A stretch of DNA of 64,000 bases from DASZOC01 sp035550975. Its GTDB lineage: Bacteria; Actinomycetota; CADDZG01; WHSQ01. Position numbers and translations under genes: made by a program. Below the pieces are notes generated by a model that was given only the letters and a program-made list of their open reading frames with translations, was not told the DNA's origin and searched no databases. Positions 1 through 8,218 of the stretch are shown here, piece by piece (position 1 is the first letter of the stretch; every line of letters begins with the position of its first letter). The stretch covers positions 7,035 to 71,034 of the forward strand of contig DASZOC010000054.1 of assembly GCA_035550975.1 (NCBI GenBank). The letters run 5' to 3'.

Positions 1-23
1 GTCGACGCGCTCCTGTCTTAGCG

Positions 24-926
24 ATGAAGATCGTCGTCGCCGGCGGGACCGGGTTCCTGGGCCGTCACATCACGCGCGCGTTGCTCGATGCGGGTCACGA
101 CGTCACCGTTCTCAGCCGCACGGCTAGGACGTCGGGCATCCCGCAACTCGCAGGCGCGAACGCGACCGCGGCCGACGTCACCGATCCCGTATCGCTGGCC
201 GGGAAGCTCGACGGTGCGGATGGAGTCGTCGGCGCCGTTCAGTTCCCGAACTACCCGATGGAGGTTCCCCGCAAAGGCCTCACGTTCGATCGCTACGACC
301 GGCAGGGGACCGAGAACCTGATCGCCGAGGCAGAGAGAGCCGTGGTCTCGAGCTACGTCTACATCAGCGGCGCGGGAGCCGATCCCGCGACCCCGGTTAC
401 CTGGTACCGCGCGAAGGGGCGTGCGGAGGCCGCGTTGCGGACGAGCTCGATGGCAGCGACTGTCCTCCGGCCCTCGTGGGCATACGGACCGGAGGACAAG
501 GCGTTGAACAAGTTCGTTCAGATCGCGCGCTATTCGCCGATCGTGCCTCGCGTCGGCGTGCGCAAGCAGCTGATCCGTCCCGTCTTCGTGCGCGACGTCG
601 CCGCTGCTGTGGCCCGCATCTTCGAACGCGGCGCGTGGGACAAGACCTACGAGATCGGGGGCCCCGACGTGGTGACGATGGACGAGGTCATCCGAACGAT
701 GCTCGACGTGATGGGGAAGCGGCGGCTCGTGGTAGGCGTGCCCAAGGTCCTCCCCAAGATCGCGACCGCGCCTTTCGTGCTGCTGCCGAAGCCACCGATG
801 ACGCCCGGCGGCATCGAGTTCGCGGTGCAGGACGGGCTCGTCGACAGCACGGAGCTGGAGCGGGACCTCGACCTGCACCCGGTCGCGCTGCGCGAAGGGT
901 TGTCGACCTACCTCGCGCCGTCGTGA
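24..926 (+). CDS. NAD(P)-binding SDR-family protein (NDUFA9/epimerase-like)
   Basis: A 300-residue atypical short-chain dehydrogenase. The N-terminus carries the Rossmann dinucleotide motif GGTGFLGRHI (about residues 7-16). The usual catalytic YxxxK appears as W-Y-R-A-K near residue 130, so the tyrosine position holds tryptophan. That is common in NDUFA9-like members that bind the nucleotide without classical catalysis. The ATG at 24 is the first start before the Rossmann motif. The gene overlaps the next one by 4 bases (GTGA). Its substrate cannot be told from sequence; a cytoplasmic or membrane-peripheral NAD(P)-binding protein is the safe call. Confidence 0.8.
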   Translation: MKIVVAGGTGFLGRHITRALLDAGHDVTVLSRTARTSGIPQLAGANATAADVTDPVSLAGKLDGADGVVGAVQFPNYPMEVPRKGLTFDRYDRQGTENLIAEAERAVVSSYVYISGAGADPATPVTWYRAKGRAEAALRTSSMAATVLRPSWAYGPEDKALNKFVQIARYSPIVPRVGVRKQLIRPVFVRDVAAAVARIFERGAWDKTYEIGGPDVVTMDEVIRTMLDVMGKRRLVVGVPKVLPKIATAPFVLLPKPPMTPGGIEFAVQDGLVDSTELERDLDLHPVALREGLSTYLAPS

Positions 927-1192
927 CCGCAGGCGCGCCTCGCGTCGACCCCAAGCGCGGGATCGTGTTGCGTCTCGCGGTCATCCTGGTCGCGTACGTC
1001 ACCTACCGCGTGCTCGAGACGCAGCGTCTGTCCGCGGGGATCTTCGCCGGGGTCGGGGTCCTGCTCGTGGGCTACGCGGTGGTGACCTATCTCACGACCC
1101 GCAGTGACGAGAGGTCCGGCCTCCTCCAGACCGGCCAGACGATCCTCGGGTCGGTGCTGATCCTCCTGGGTGTCGGCCAGCTCTTAACCTAG
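923..1192 (+). CDS. Small membrane protein, unknown function
   Basis: An 89-residue protein starting at a GTG that overlaps the stop codon of the SDR gene. It has three hydrophobic stretches (about residues 16-29, 38-56 and 71-88), separated by short basic or polar loops such as TTRSDERSG, so it looks like a small multi-spanning inner-membrane protein. I do not recognise a family. Coupling to the SDR gene and position just before ffh are the only context. Confidence 0.55.
   Translation: MTAGAPRVDPKRGIVLRLAVILVAYVTYRVLETQRLSAGIFAGVGVLLVGYAVVTYLTTRSDERSGLLQTGQTILGSVLILLGVGQLLT
1185..1190 (+). promoter_or_regulatory. Putative -10 element of ffh (leaderless type)
   Basis: TAACCT ends 6 bases before the GTG start of ffh, the spacing expected if transcription starts at or next to the start codon. 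It is one of a recurrent set in this window. No clear -35 is visible. Confidence 0.4.
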
Positions 1193-1196
1193 GCCG

Positions 1197-2537
1197 GTGT
1201 TCGACTCCCTGAGCTCTCGCTTCGACGAGATATTCACGCGCCTTCGCTCGAAAGGGCGTTTGACCGAGAAGCAGGTCGACGAGGTCCTGCGCGAGCTGCG
1301 CCTTGCGCTCCTCGAAGCGGATGTCTCGTTGAAGGTGGTGAAGGCGTTCGTCGCCGACGTTCGCGAGGCCGCCGCCGGAGCCGAGATCCACAAGAGCCTC
1401 ACGCCCGCGCAGCAGGTCATCAAGCTGGTCCACGCCGCGCTGATCGAGATCCTCGGCCACGAGACGGCGGCCCTCGCACCGTCGTCGCGGCCCCCCCGGA
1501 CGATCCTGATCGCGGGCCTGCAAGGTTCCGGAAAGACGACCGCGGCCGCGAAGCTCGCGTTGCACCTCAAGGGGCAGGGGCGGCGGCCGTTGCTGGCCGC
1601 GTGCGACCTGCAGCGACCCGCGGCGATCAGCCAGTTGCAGCAGCTTGGCGACCAAGCCGGCGTGCCGGTAGTCGCGCAGCCGGACGAGAAGGACCCGACC
1701 GTCGTTGCTGCCGCAGCTTTGCGCCGAGCGCGCGATGAAGGCCACACCGACCTGATCGTCGACACCGCGGGCCGCCTGCATGTCGACCCGGATCTCATGG
1801 CGGAACTCGGGCGGGTGGCTGCGGCCGTGGAACCGACGGAGACCCTGCTCGTGTGCGACGCGATGACCGGGCAGGACGCGGTCAACGTCGCGGACGCGTT
1901 CCTCACGGAGGTAGACGTCACCGGGATCGTGCTGACGAAGCTCGACGGAGACGCGCGCGGGGGCGCGGCGCTCTCGATGAGCTACGTCACTGGACGACCG
2001 ATCAAGTTCGCGGGTGTCGGAGAGAAGCTCAAGGACATAGAGGCATTCCATCCCGATCGGATGGCGTCGCGCATCCTCGGGATGGGCGACGTATTGACCC
2101 TGATCGAGAAAGCAGAGTCTGCTTTCGATGCCGCCGAGGCGAAGAAGATGGAGGAGAAGCTCCGGAAGGCGGACTTCACGTTCGAAGACTTCCTGAGCCA
2201 GATGCAGGCCCTGAAGAAGATGGGGCCCCTGTCACAGGTGATGGGCATGCTGCCCGGCATGTCGAAGCTTCCCGTCGGCGACCAGCAGGTGGATGCGCAG
2301 ATGCCGAAGATCGAAGCGATCATCCGCTCGATGACTGCACAGGAGCGCAACGATCCTTCCGTGATCAACGGGAGCCGCCGCAAGCGGATCGCGGCGGGGT
2401 CGGGGTCGACGATCCAGGACGTGAACCGGCTCGTGAAACAGTTCGACCAGGTACGAAAGCTCATGAAGCAGATGAGCGCCGGCAAGGGGCGCATGCCGTT
2501 CGGCAACATGAAGATCCCGCCGGGCCTGGGCCTCTGA
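1197..2537 (+). CDS. ffh: Signal recognition particle protein Ffh
   Basis: SRP54-type GTPase of 446 residues, normal for bacterial Ffh. It binds signal sequences of nascent membrane and secreted proteins together with 4.5S RNA and docks with FtsY. Visible parts are an N-terminal helical N domain, the P-loop GLQGSGKTT (about 107-115), the DTAGR motif near residue 184, TKLDGDARGG in the G domain, and a methionine-rich M domain after about residue 300 (for example MGMLPGMSKL). The start is a GTG at 1197, preceded by a TAACCT hexamer and no good ribosome-binding site. The gene heads the ffh-rpsP-khpA-rimM-trmD cluster. Confidence 0.97.
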   Translation: MFDSLSSRFDEIFTRLRSKGRLTEKQVDEVLRELRLALLEADVSLKVVKAFVADVREAAAGAEIHKSLTPAQQVIKLVHAALIEILGHETAALAPSSRPPRTILIAGLQGSGKTTAAAKLALHLKGQGRRPLLAACDLQRPAAISQLQQLGDQAGVPVVAQPDEKDPTVVAAAALRRARDEGHTDLIVDTAGRLHVDPDLMAELGRVAAAVEPTETLLVCDAMTGQDAVNVADAFLTEVDVTGIVLTKLDGDARGGAALSMSYVTGRPIKFAGVGEKLKDIEAFHPDRMASRILGMGDVLTLIEKAESAFDAAEAKKMEEKLRKADFTFEDFLSQMQALKKMGPLSQVMGMLPGMSKLPVGDQQVDAQMPKIEAIIRSMTAQERNDPSVINGSRRKRIAAGSGSTIQDVNRLVKQFDQVRKLMKQMSAGKGRMPFGNMKIPPGLGL

Positions 2538-2562
2538 CCTGCGCTAACGCATCGCGGGCTGC

Positions 2563-2568
2563 TAGGAT
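2563..2568 (+). promoter_or_regulatory. Putative -10 element upstream of rpsP
   Basis: TAGGAT lies 36 bases before the rpsP ATG, and an AAGGAG ribosome-binding site stands between them at about 2595. The same TAGGAT occurs before gap and blaI, which also have leaders with ribosome-binding sites. Confidence 0.35.
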
Positions 2569-2604
2569 GCCCGCTCTCGCAGCAGATCCCCCTCAAGGAG
2601 AAAC

Positions 2605-3087
2605 ATGGTCAAGATCAGATTGATGCGCGTCGGGAAGCGGAAGCAACCCTCGTACCGCGTCGTCGTCGCGGACGCCCGCAGCCCTCGTGACGGACGCATC
2701 ATCGAAGCGATCGGGCACTACCACCCGCGCGAAGAGCCCTCGCTCGTAGAGATCGACAACGACAGGGCGCTGTACTGGTTGCGCAACGGGGCGCGGGCGT
2801 CCGACTCGGTCCGTCAGCTCCTTCGTATCTCGGGGGCGTGGTCGGAGTTCTCCGGCGAGGCGCCGCTCGCGGCCGCGCAGGCCGCCGCTCCACCTGCGGA
2901 TGTCGCCCGCAAGAAGGCGACCCCGGCGGCTTCCGTAACTGCGGCCGAAGAAGCTCCCGAAGAGACGCTCGAGGCGAACGCGGGCGGCGACGTCGCAGGC
3001 GCTGCTGATGATGCCGCGGACGCATCGGAGAGCCCCGCCGAGGCGGCGACCACCGCAGCTCCCGCGGAGGAAGAAGCCACGTCGTGA
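2605..3087 (+). CDS. rpsP: 30S ribosomal protein S16
   Basis: The first 83 or so residues are a standard S16 (start MVKIRLMRVGKRKQPSYRVV). The total is 160 residues because of a C-terminal tail of about 75 residues rich in alanine and glutamate, with no repeats. Long Ala/Glu tails on S16 are common in actinobacteria. A clear AAGGAG sits 5-6 bases before the ATG at 2605. The stop overlaps the start of khpA by 4 bases, so translation is coupled. Confidence 0.97.
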   Translation: MVKIRLMRVGKRKQPSYRVVVADARSPRDGRIIEAIGHYHPREEPSLVEIDNDRALYWLRNGARASDSVRQLLRISGAWSEFSGEAPLAAAQAAAPPADVARKKATPAASVTAAEEAPEETLEANAGGDVAGAADDAADASESPAEAATTAAPAEEEATS

Positions 3088-3317
3088 CGCGCGAGCTCCT
3101 GGAATATGTCGTCCCCTGGCTCGTCGACAGTCCCGACGCGATCGAGATCACGGAGGTCGAGGGCGACCGCGGCGCGACGGTCCTGGAGCTGAGCGTGGAT
3201 CCCGACGACGTGGGCAAGGTGATCGGCAAGCGCGGCAGGATCATCCGGTCTCTGCGCGCGCTCGCTAAGGCGTCGCAACATGACGGCGGCAACATCATGG
3301 TCGAGGTGGTCGACTGA
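3084..3317 (+). CDS. khpA: KH-domain RNA-binding protein KhpA
   Basis: A 77-residue single KH domain with the GxxG loop in the motif VIGKRGRIIRSLR (about residues 45-57). KhpA proteins bind RNA, often as a dimer with KhpB/Jag, and affect cell division and translation in Firmicutes. Position between rpsP and rimM is the conserved location in Gram-positives. The start is the GTG at 3084, overlapping the rpsP stop. Confidence 0.93.
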   Translation: MTRELLEYVVPWLVDSPDAIEITEVEGDRGATVLELSVDPDDVGKVIGKRGRIIRSLRALAKASQHDGGNIMVEVVD

Positions 3318-3328
3318 CGCCTCCCGGC

Positions 3329-3814
3329 ATGCTCCTTGCCGGGGAGGTCGGCAAGCCACACGGCTTGGCTGGGGATGTGTATGTCGTCGTCATATCCGAC
3401 GATCCGCACCGTTTCGAACCCGGTTCGGTCCTGCACAGCGAATCGGCCGGCGAGCTCACTATCGAGAGGTGCAGGCGGCATTCCGGGCGCGTGCTGGTGA
3501 AGTTCGAACGCTTCGATACCCGCGAGCAGGCAGAGACACTGCGCGGCCCCCTCTACGTCGCGGCCGACCACGCGCGTGCGCTGGACGACGACGAGTACTG
3601 GCACGACGATCTGGTCGGGCTGATGGTGACGTCGCGGGAGGGGGCCGAGCTCGGGCGCGTCGAAGCGGTCGTGGCGGGACCGGCCCAGGACCTGCTCGAG
3701 GTGGCGACGCCGGCGGGAGCGCGCCTCGTTCCGATCGTGAAGGAGATCGTCGTCTCGGTCGACGTCGCGGCCGGCACGGTCGTCGTCGATCCTCCGGAGG
3801 GCTTGTTCGACTGA
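3329..3814 (+). CDS. rimM: Ribosome maturation factor RimM
   Basis: A 161-residue RimM that helps 16S rRNA processing and binds S19 in the 30S head. It has an N-terminal beta-barrel domain (begins LLAGEVGKPHGLAGDVYV) and a C-terminal PRC barrel (about residues 85-158, with DLLEVATPAGARLVPIVKEI). It starts 11 bases after khpA and shares one base with the start of trmD, so it is part of the same operon. Confidence 0.95.
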   Translation: MLLAGEVGKPHGLAGDVYVVVISDDPHRFEPGSVLHSESAGELTIERCRRHSGRVLVKFERFDTREQAETLRGPLYVAADHARALDDDEYWHDDLVGLMVTSREGAELGRVEAVVAGPAQDLLEVATPAGARLVPIVKEIVVSVDVAAGTVVVDPPEGLFD

Positions 3815-4494
3815 TGCCGCGCATAGACGTCGTGACGATCTTCCCGGAGTTGTTCGAGGTTCCCTTGAAGACCAGCCTTCTCGGCAAGGCGGTCGCGGAC
3901 GGGTTGCTGGAGGTCGGCGTGCACGACCTCCGTCGCCACGGCCTCGGAAAGCACCGGTCGGTCGACGACGAGCCTTACGGAGGTGGGCCCGGGATGGTGA
4001 TGCGCCCGGAGCCGATCTTCGCGGCCGTCGACGAGCTACGGACGGACGACAGCAGGGTCGTCCTGATGTCCGCGCGCGGGACGCGTCTCGACCACGCCGT
4101 CGTCGAGCGCCTCTCGAACGAGGCTCACCTGATCCTGATCTGCGGGCGCTTCGAAGGCGTCGACGAGCGCGTCGCGCTGCACTGCGCCGATGAGGAGATC
4201 TCGCTCGGCGACTTCGTGCTCGCCGGCGGCGAGATCGCGGCTCTCGCGGTGATCGAAGCCATCTCGAGGCTCGTGCCGGGCGTGCTCGGCAACGAGGAGT
4301 CGCTCGCCGTCGAGTCGCACCGCGCGGGCGAGCTGGAGTACCCGCAGTACACGCGCCCCGCCGAGTTCCGCGGCCACAGGGTGCCCGACGTATTGCTGTC
4401 GGGCCACCACGGAGACGTCGACGCATGGCGCCGCGACCAAGCGGCCACGGCTACGACCTCGCGCCGGCGAGACCCCGCGGGGGACGCCGAGTAG
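3814..4494 (+). CDS. trmD: tRNA (guanine-37-N1)-methyltransferase TrmD
   Basis: A 226-residue SPOUT methyltransferase that makes m1G37 in tRNAs reading CNN codons. It starts with the family signature RIDVVTIFPELFEVP. The trefoil-knot segment is LICGRFEGVDERV and ISLGDFVLAGGE (about residues 107-137), where S-adenosylmethionine binds. The ATG at 3814 overlaps the rimM stop by one base. In most bacteria rplS follows; here uvrC follows after 27 bases. Confidence 0.97.
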   Translation: MPRIDVVTIFPELFEVPLKTSLLGKAVADGLLEVGVHDLRRHGLGKHRSVDDEPYGGGPGMVMRPEPIFAAVDELRTDDSRVVLMSARGTRLDHAVVERLSNEAHLILICGRFEGVDERVALHCADEEISLGDFVLAGGEIAALAVIEAISRLVPGVLGNEESLAVESHRAGELEYPQYTRPAEFRGHRVPDVLLSGHHGDVDAWRRDQAATATTSRRRDPAGDAE

Positions 4495-4509
4495 CGGCCT
4501 CGGCCGCGG

Positions 4510-4515
4510 GACAAT
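4510..4515 (+). promoter_or_regulatory. Possible -10 element of uvrC
   Basis: GACAAT ends 6 bases before the uvrC ATG. It departs from TANNNT at the first base but keeps the spacing of the leaderless-type promoters in this window. Confidence 0.25.
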
Positions 4516-4521
4516 CGGTGC

Positions 4522-6390
4522 ATGGCGGTGACTCGTACGCTCCAGCGCCCCGAACGCGGCTCGATCCCCACCGAGCCCGGCGTCTATCTGTTCCGGGACG
4601 CGGCCGGACGCGTGATCTACGTGGGCAAGGCGAAGTCGCTCCGCTCCCGCATCTCGAACTACTTCGGGCCCGACCTCCACCCGCGGACGTACGCGATGGT
4701 CCAGGCCGCGGCAGAGGTGGAATGGATCGTGACGTCGAGCGAGGTCGAGGCGCTCCACCTCGAGGTCAACCTGATCAAAGAGCACCGGCCCCGCTACAAC
4801 GTCCGCTACCGCGACGACAAGAGTTATCCCTATCTCGCGATCACCCTCGACGAGGAGATACCGCGGGCGCGCGTGATGCGAGGCGCCAAGAAGAAGGGCG
4901 TCCGCTACTACGGCCCCTTCGCACACGCCTACGCGATCCGGGACACCCTCGACCTGTTGCTCCGGACGTTCCCGATGAGAACGTGCTCGCAGGGCGTTTT
5001 CGACCGCTGCAGACGCAGGAACCGACCCTGCCTCCTCTACGACATCGAGCGTTGCTCGGGCCCGTGCGTGGGCGCGGTGTCACCGGAAGAGCACCGCGTG
5101 ATCGCGCTGGAGCTGTGCGATTTCCTCGACGGGAACACGAAGCCGGTGGTCCAGCGGCTGGAGCGATCGATGAAGGAGGCGGCGGGCCGACAGGAGTTCG
5201 AGGTCGCCGCGAAGATGCGCGACCAGCTGGACAACGTGCGCAAGGCGATCGAGCGCCAGCAGATGGTGTCGTCACATGCCGAAGAGATGGACGTCATCGG
5301 ACTGGCCGAAGACGACCTCGAGGCCGCGTTCCAGGTCTTCTTCGTGCGCGGGGGCCGCGTGACCGGCCGCAAGGGCTACATCGTCGACAAGGTCGAAGAT
5401 CTGGACACCGCCGGGCTCGTGTCCCGCTTCCTCGAGCGCCTCTATACCGACGCCGACATCCCGCGTCAGGTCCTGGTGCCGGAGGAGCCCGACTACAAGG
5501 AGCTGCTGCAGCGGTGGCTGCGTCAGCGGCGCGAAGGAGCCGTCGCCATCCGGGTGCCGCAGCGCGGGGAGAAGCGAGCGTTGCTGCAGACGGTGACGGA
5601 GAACGCGCAACAGCAGTTCACGCGTCACCGCCTCAAGCGATCGAGCGACTTCGCCGCGCGTTCGAGGCAGCTGCGTGAGCTCCAGGACGCGATCGGGATG
5701 TCGGAGGCGCCCTTGCGGATCGAGTGCTACGACATCTCGAACACGGGCCCGACCGAGGCCGTTGGTTCGATGGTGGTGTTCGAAGACGGGCTCCCGAAGC
5801 GCTCCGACTACCGTCGTTTCGCGATGAAGTGGACCGAAGGGCCGAACGACGTCGCGATGATGGGCGAGGTCATACGGCGGCGGTTCGCCCGCTTCAACGA
5901 GGAGGCGGCGCTCGAGGCGGGCGAGCGCAACCGCAGGTTCGCGTATCCACCGAACCTGGTCGTCATCGACGGTGGCAAGGGGCAGCTCAACCGTGCCGTC
6001 GAGGTCATGGACGAGCTCGGTGTGGAGGGCGTGACCACGGTGTCGCTCGCGAAGCGCATGGAGGAGGTCTTCCTCCCGGGGGCGGCGGACCCGGTACGCA
6101 TCCCGCGGGGCTCGGAGGCGCTGTACCTGTTGCAGGCGATCCGCGACGAGGCGCACCGGTTCGCCCTCGCGTACCACCGGCTCAAGCGCGGCAAACGCAT
6201 GACCGCGTCGGCGCTCGACGGGATACCCGGCCTCGGCGCGACGCGGCGCAAGAAGCTTCTGAACCACTTCGGCTCCGTCAAGAAGATACGTGAGGCCACA
6301 CTGGAAGACTTGTCCGACGTACGGGGCATCCCGCAGACTGTCGCCGAGGCGGTCTACGACCGGCTACACGATCGGAGGCAGGCGTCATGA
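4522..6390 (+). CDS. uvrC: UvrABC excinuclease subunit C
   Basis: A 622-residue nucleotide-excision repair nuclease that makes both incisions around a UvrB-bound lesion. Domains in order: GIY-YIG nuclease (GVYLFRDAAGRVIYVGKAKS, about 19-38), a Cys-rich segment near residues 165-180, a UVR motif for UvrB contact (about 215-245), an RNase H-like nuclease (IECYDISNTGPTEAVGSMVV, about 400) and tandem helix-hairpin-helix motifs at the C-terminus (IPGLGATRRKKLLNHFGSV). Length is normal. It overlaps rapZ by 4 bases. Confidence 0.97.
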   Translation: MAVTRTLQRPERGSIPTEPGVYLFRDAAGRVIYVGKAKSLRSRISNYFGPDLHPRTYAMVQAAAEVEWIVTSSEVEALHLEVNLIKEHRPRYNVRYRDDKSYPYLAITLDEEIPRARVMRGAKKKGVRYYGPFAHAYAIRDTLDLLLRTFPMRTCSQGVFDRCRRRNRPCLLYDIERCSGPCVGAVSPEEHRVIALELCDFLDGNTKPVVQRLERSMKEAAGRQEFEVAAKMRDQLDNVRKAIERQQMVSSHAEEMDVIGLAEDDLEAAFQVFFVRGGRVTGRKGYIVDKVEDLDTAGLVSRFLERLYTDADIPRQVLVPEEPDYKELLQRWLRQRREGAVAIRVPQRGEKRALLQTVTENAQQQFTRHRLKRSSDFAARSRQLRELQDAIGMSEAPLRIECYDISNTGPTEAVGSMVVFEDGLPKRSDYRRFAMKWTEGPNDVAMMGEVIRRRFARFNEEAALEAGERNRRFAYPPNLVVIDGGKGQLNRAVEVMDELGVEGVTTVSLAKRMEEVFLPGAADPVRIPRGSEALYLLQAIRDEAHRFALAYHRLKRGKRMTASALDGIPGLGATRRKKLLNHFGSVKKIREATLEDLSDVRGIPQTVAEAVYDRLHDRRQAS

Positions 6391-7283
6391 ACGTCCGGCG
6401 GACGGCCCGGGAGGTTGACGTCACCGTTATCACGGGGCTGTCGGGAGCCGGCCGGTCGGAGGCGGCGAAAGCATTCGAGGACCTCGGGTGGTTCGTCATC
6501 GACAACCTGCCCCCGGCGCTGATCTCGACGATGCTCAACCTCGCGCTCGCGCCCGGCAACGACATCAGCCGCATGGCTCTCGTGATCGATGCACGCGGTG
6601 GGACGTTCTTCAAAGAAGCCACGAGCGCGCTGGAGAAGCTCCGGCACGACGTGTGCAACTTCCGGATGGTCTTCCTGGAGGCCGCGGATGATGCGCTCGT
6701 ACGTCGGTTCGACGCGAATCGCCGTGTCCACCCGCTGGCGCCCGACGATCGGGTGATCGAAGGGATCCGGCGCGAGAGGGAGGTCATGCGGCGTTTCCGC
6801 GAGGGCGCCGACGTCATCCTCGACACATCGGAGATGTCTGCGCGCGACCTGCGCGTGAAGATAGGCGCGCTGTTCGAGGGATCGTCGCTCAGCGACGGCT
6901 TGACGACGACGGTGATCTCGTTCGGGTACAAGTTCGGGCTCCCGCTCGACGCCGACATCGTGTTGGACGTGCGCTTCCTGCCGAACCCGCACTGGGTCGA
7001 GGGACTGCGGGAGCAGACCGGCCTCGACGAGGACGTGAAGGCATACGTCCTCGAGCAGGAAGGGACGACCGACTTCGTCGAGCGCAGCAGGGACCTGTTC
7101 GCCGTCCTCCTACCGGGCTACCAGGACGAGGGTCGCCACTACCTGACGGTCGCGATCGGTTGCACCGGCGGCCGTCACCGGTCGGTCGTGCTGGCCGAAG
7201 AGGTCGCGCGCTTCATCCGAGACAAGCGTTTCGCTGCTTCGGTGATCCATCGAGACGTCGAGCGCCCACCGGTGACGCCATGA
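6387..7283 (+). CDS. rapZ: RNase adapter/nucleotide-binding protein RapZ
   Basis: A 298-residue RapZ (YvcJ) family ATPase. In E. coli it guides RNase E to the GlmZ RNA; in Gram-positives it is a nucleotide-binding protein of unclear role. The P-loop reads GLSGAGRS (about 17-24), with arginine at the usual lysine position. The C-terminal domain contains SFGYKFGLPLDADIVLDVRF and the basic motif GCTGGRHRSVVLAEEVA. It overlaps uvrC before it and yvcK after it. Confidence 0.95.
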   Translation: MNVRRTAREVDVTVITGLSGAGRSEAAKAFEDLGWFVIDNLPPALISTMLNLALAPGNDISRMALVIDARGGTFFKEATSALEKLRHDVCNFRMVFLEAADDALVRRFDANRRVHPLAPDDRVIEGIRREREVMRRFREGADVILDTSEMSARDLRVKIGALFEGSSLSDGLTTTVISFGYKFGLPLDADIVLDVRFLPNPHWVEGLREQTGLDEDVKAYVLEQEGTTDFVERSRDLFAVLLPGYQDEGRHYLTVAIGCTGGRHRSVVLAEEVARFIRDKRFAASVIHRDVERPPVTP

Positions 7284-8176
7284 GGGTCGTGGGGATCGGT
7301 GGCGGTCACGGCCTCGCCGCGACGCTGAGGGCCGCGCGCACTTACGCCGACGAGATCGATGCCGTCGTCACGGTCGCGGACGATGGAGGCTCTTCGGGGC
7401 GCCTGACCCGAGAGCTCGGCGTTCCGCCTCCCGGCGACATCCGGAATTGCCTTGTCGCGCTCGCGCGCAACCGCGAGCTGGCCGACGTGTTCCAGCACCG
7501 GTTCAGCTCCGGAGCGCTAACCGGTCACACCGTCGGCAACCTCGTCATCGCGGGCCTGACGGAGGCGACGGGGGATTTCGCGGAGGCGGTTGGTCGTGCC
7601 GGCGACCTGCTGGCGGCGGAGGGCCGGGTTCATCCCGCCACGACGGAGCTGGTGACGTTGATGGCGCGGGTCGACGGCGGCGAGGTCAAAGGCCAGGTCG
7701 AGGTCGCGCGCACGCGGGCGCCGATCCAGGCGGTCTACATCGAGCCGCGCGAGCCGCGGGCTTATCCCGGCGCGGTCGAGGCGATCCTCGCTGCCGATCA
7801 GGTCGTGCTCGGGCCCGGCAGCCTGTTCACGAGCCTCATCGCGACGCTGTTGGTGCCTGGGATCCGTGACGCTCTGCAGGAGACGGCCGCGCGCAGGGTG
7901 TTCGTGTGCAACGCGCGGATGCAGAAGGGCGAGACCGAGACGCTCGACGGGGCCGGTCACGTCCACTCGTTGATAGCCCACGCCGGTGCGTTCACCCTCG
8001 ATGCCGTCGTCGTGCAGTGTCCGGAGCTGGCGCACGACGGAGTGGGTATCGATCGCGACGCGTTGCGGTTCCTCGGCGTCGAGGTGGTCGAGGCGAACGT
8101 GGCGAGCGCCGACGGCGCCCACGACCCCGTCGCTCTGGGCGGCGTGCTCAGGGGCCTCGGCGGGCCCCGCGCTTAG
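7280..8176 (+). CDS. yvcK: YvcK/CofD-like gluconeogenesis factor
   Basis: A 298-residue CofD-fold protein that binds UDP-sugars and is required for growth on gluconeogenic carbon and for cell-envelope balance. It begins RVVGIGGGHGLAATLRAAR and has the conserved VVTVADDGGSSGRLTREL and PPGDIRNCLVALA, the nucleotide-sugar site. The ATG at 7280 overlaps the rapZ stop. The usual next gene, whiA, is absent: gap starts 42 bases later. Confidence 0.94.
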   Translation: MRVVGIGGGHGLAATLRAARTYADEIDAVVTVADDGGSSGRLTRELGVPPPGDIRNCLVALARNRELADVFQHRFSSGALTGHTVGNLVIAGLTEATGDFAEAVGRAGDLLAAEGRVHPATTELVTLMARVDGGEVKGQVEVARTRAPIQAVYIEPREPRAYPGAVEAILAADQVVLGPGSLFTSLIATLLVPGIRDALQETAARRVFVCNARMQKGETETLDGAGHVHSLIAHAGAFTLDAVVVQCPELAHDGVGIDRDALRFLGVEVVEANVASADGAHDPVALGGVLRGLGGPRA

Positions 8177-8179
8177 GAT
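8174..8179 (+). promoter_or_regulatory. Putative -10 element of the gap operon
   Basis: TAGGAT overlaps the yvcK stop and lies 39 bases before the gap ATG. An AGGAGG ribosome-binding site is at about 8206. It would give the glycolytic genes their own promoter. Confidence 0.35.
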
Positions 8180-8218
8180 GGCCGCTCCAAATCCCACATC
8201 GTCCTAGGAGGGACAACC

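Noticed and set aside
1..23. Frame 1 reads six codons to a TAG at 19-21, possibly the end of an upstream gene.
   Set aside because: Seven codons are too few to recognise a product or prove coding.
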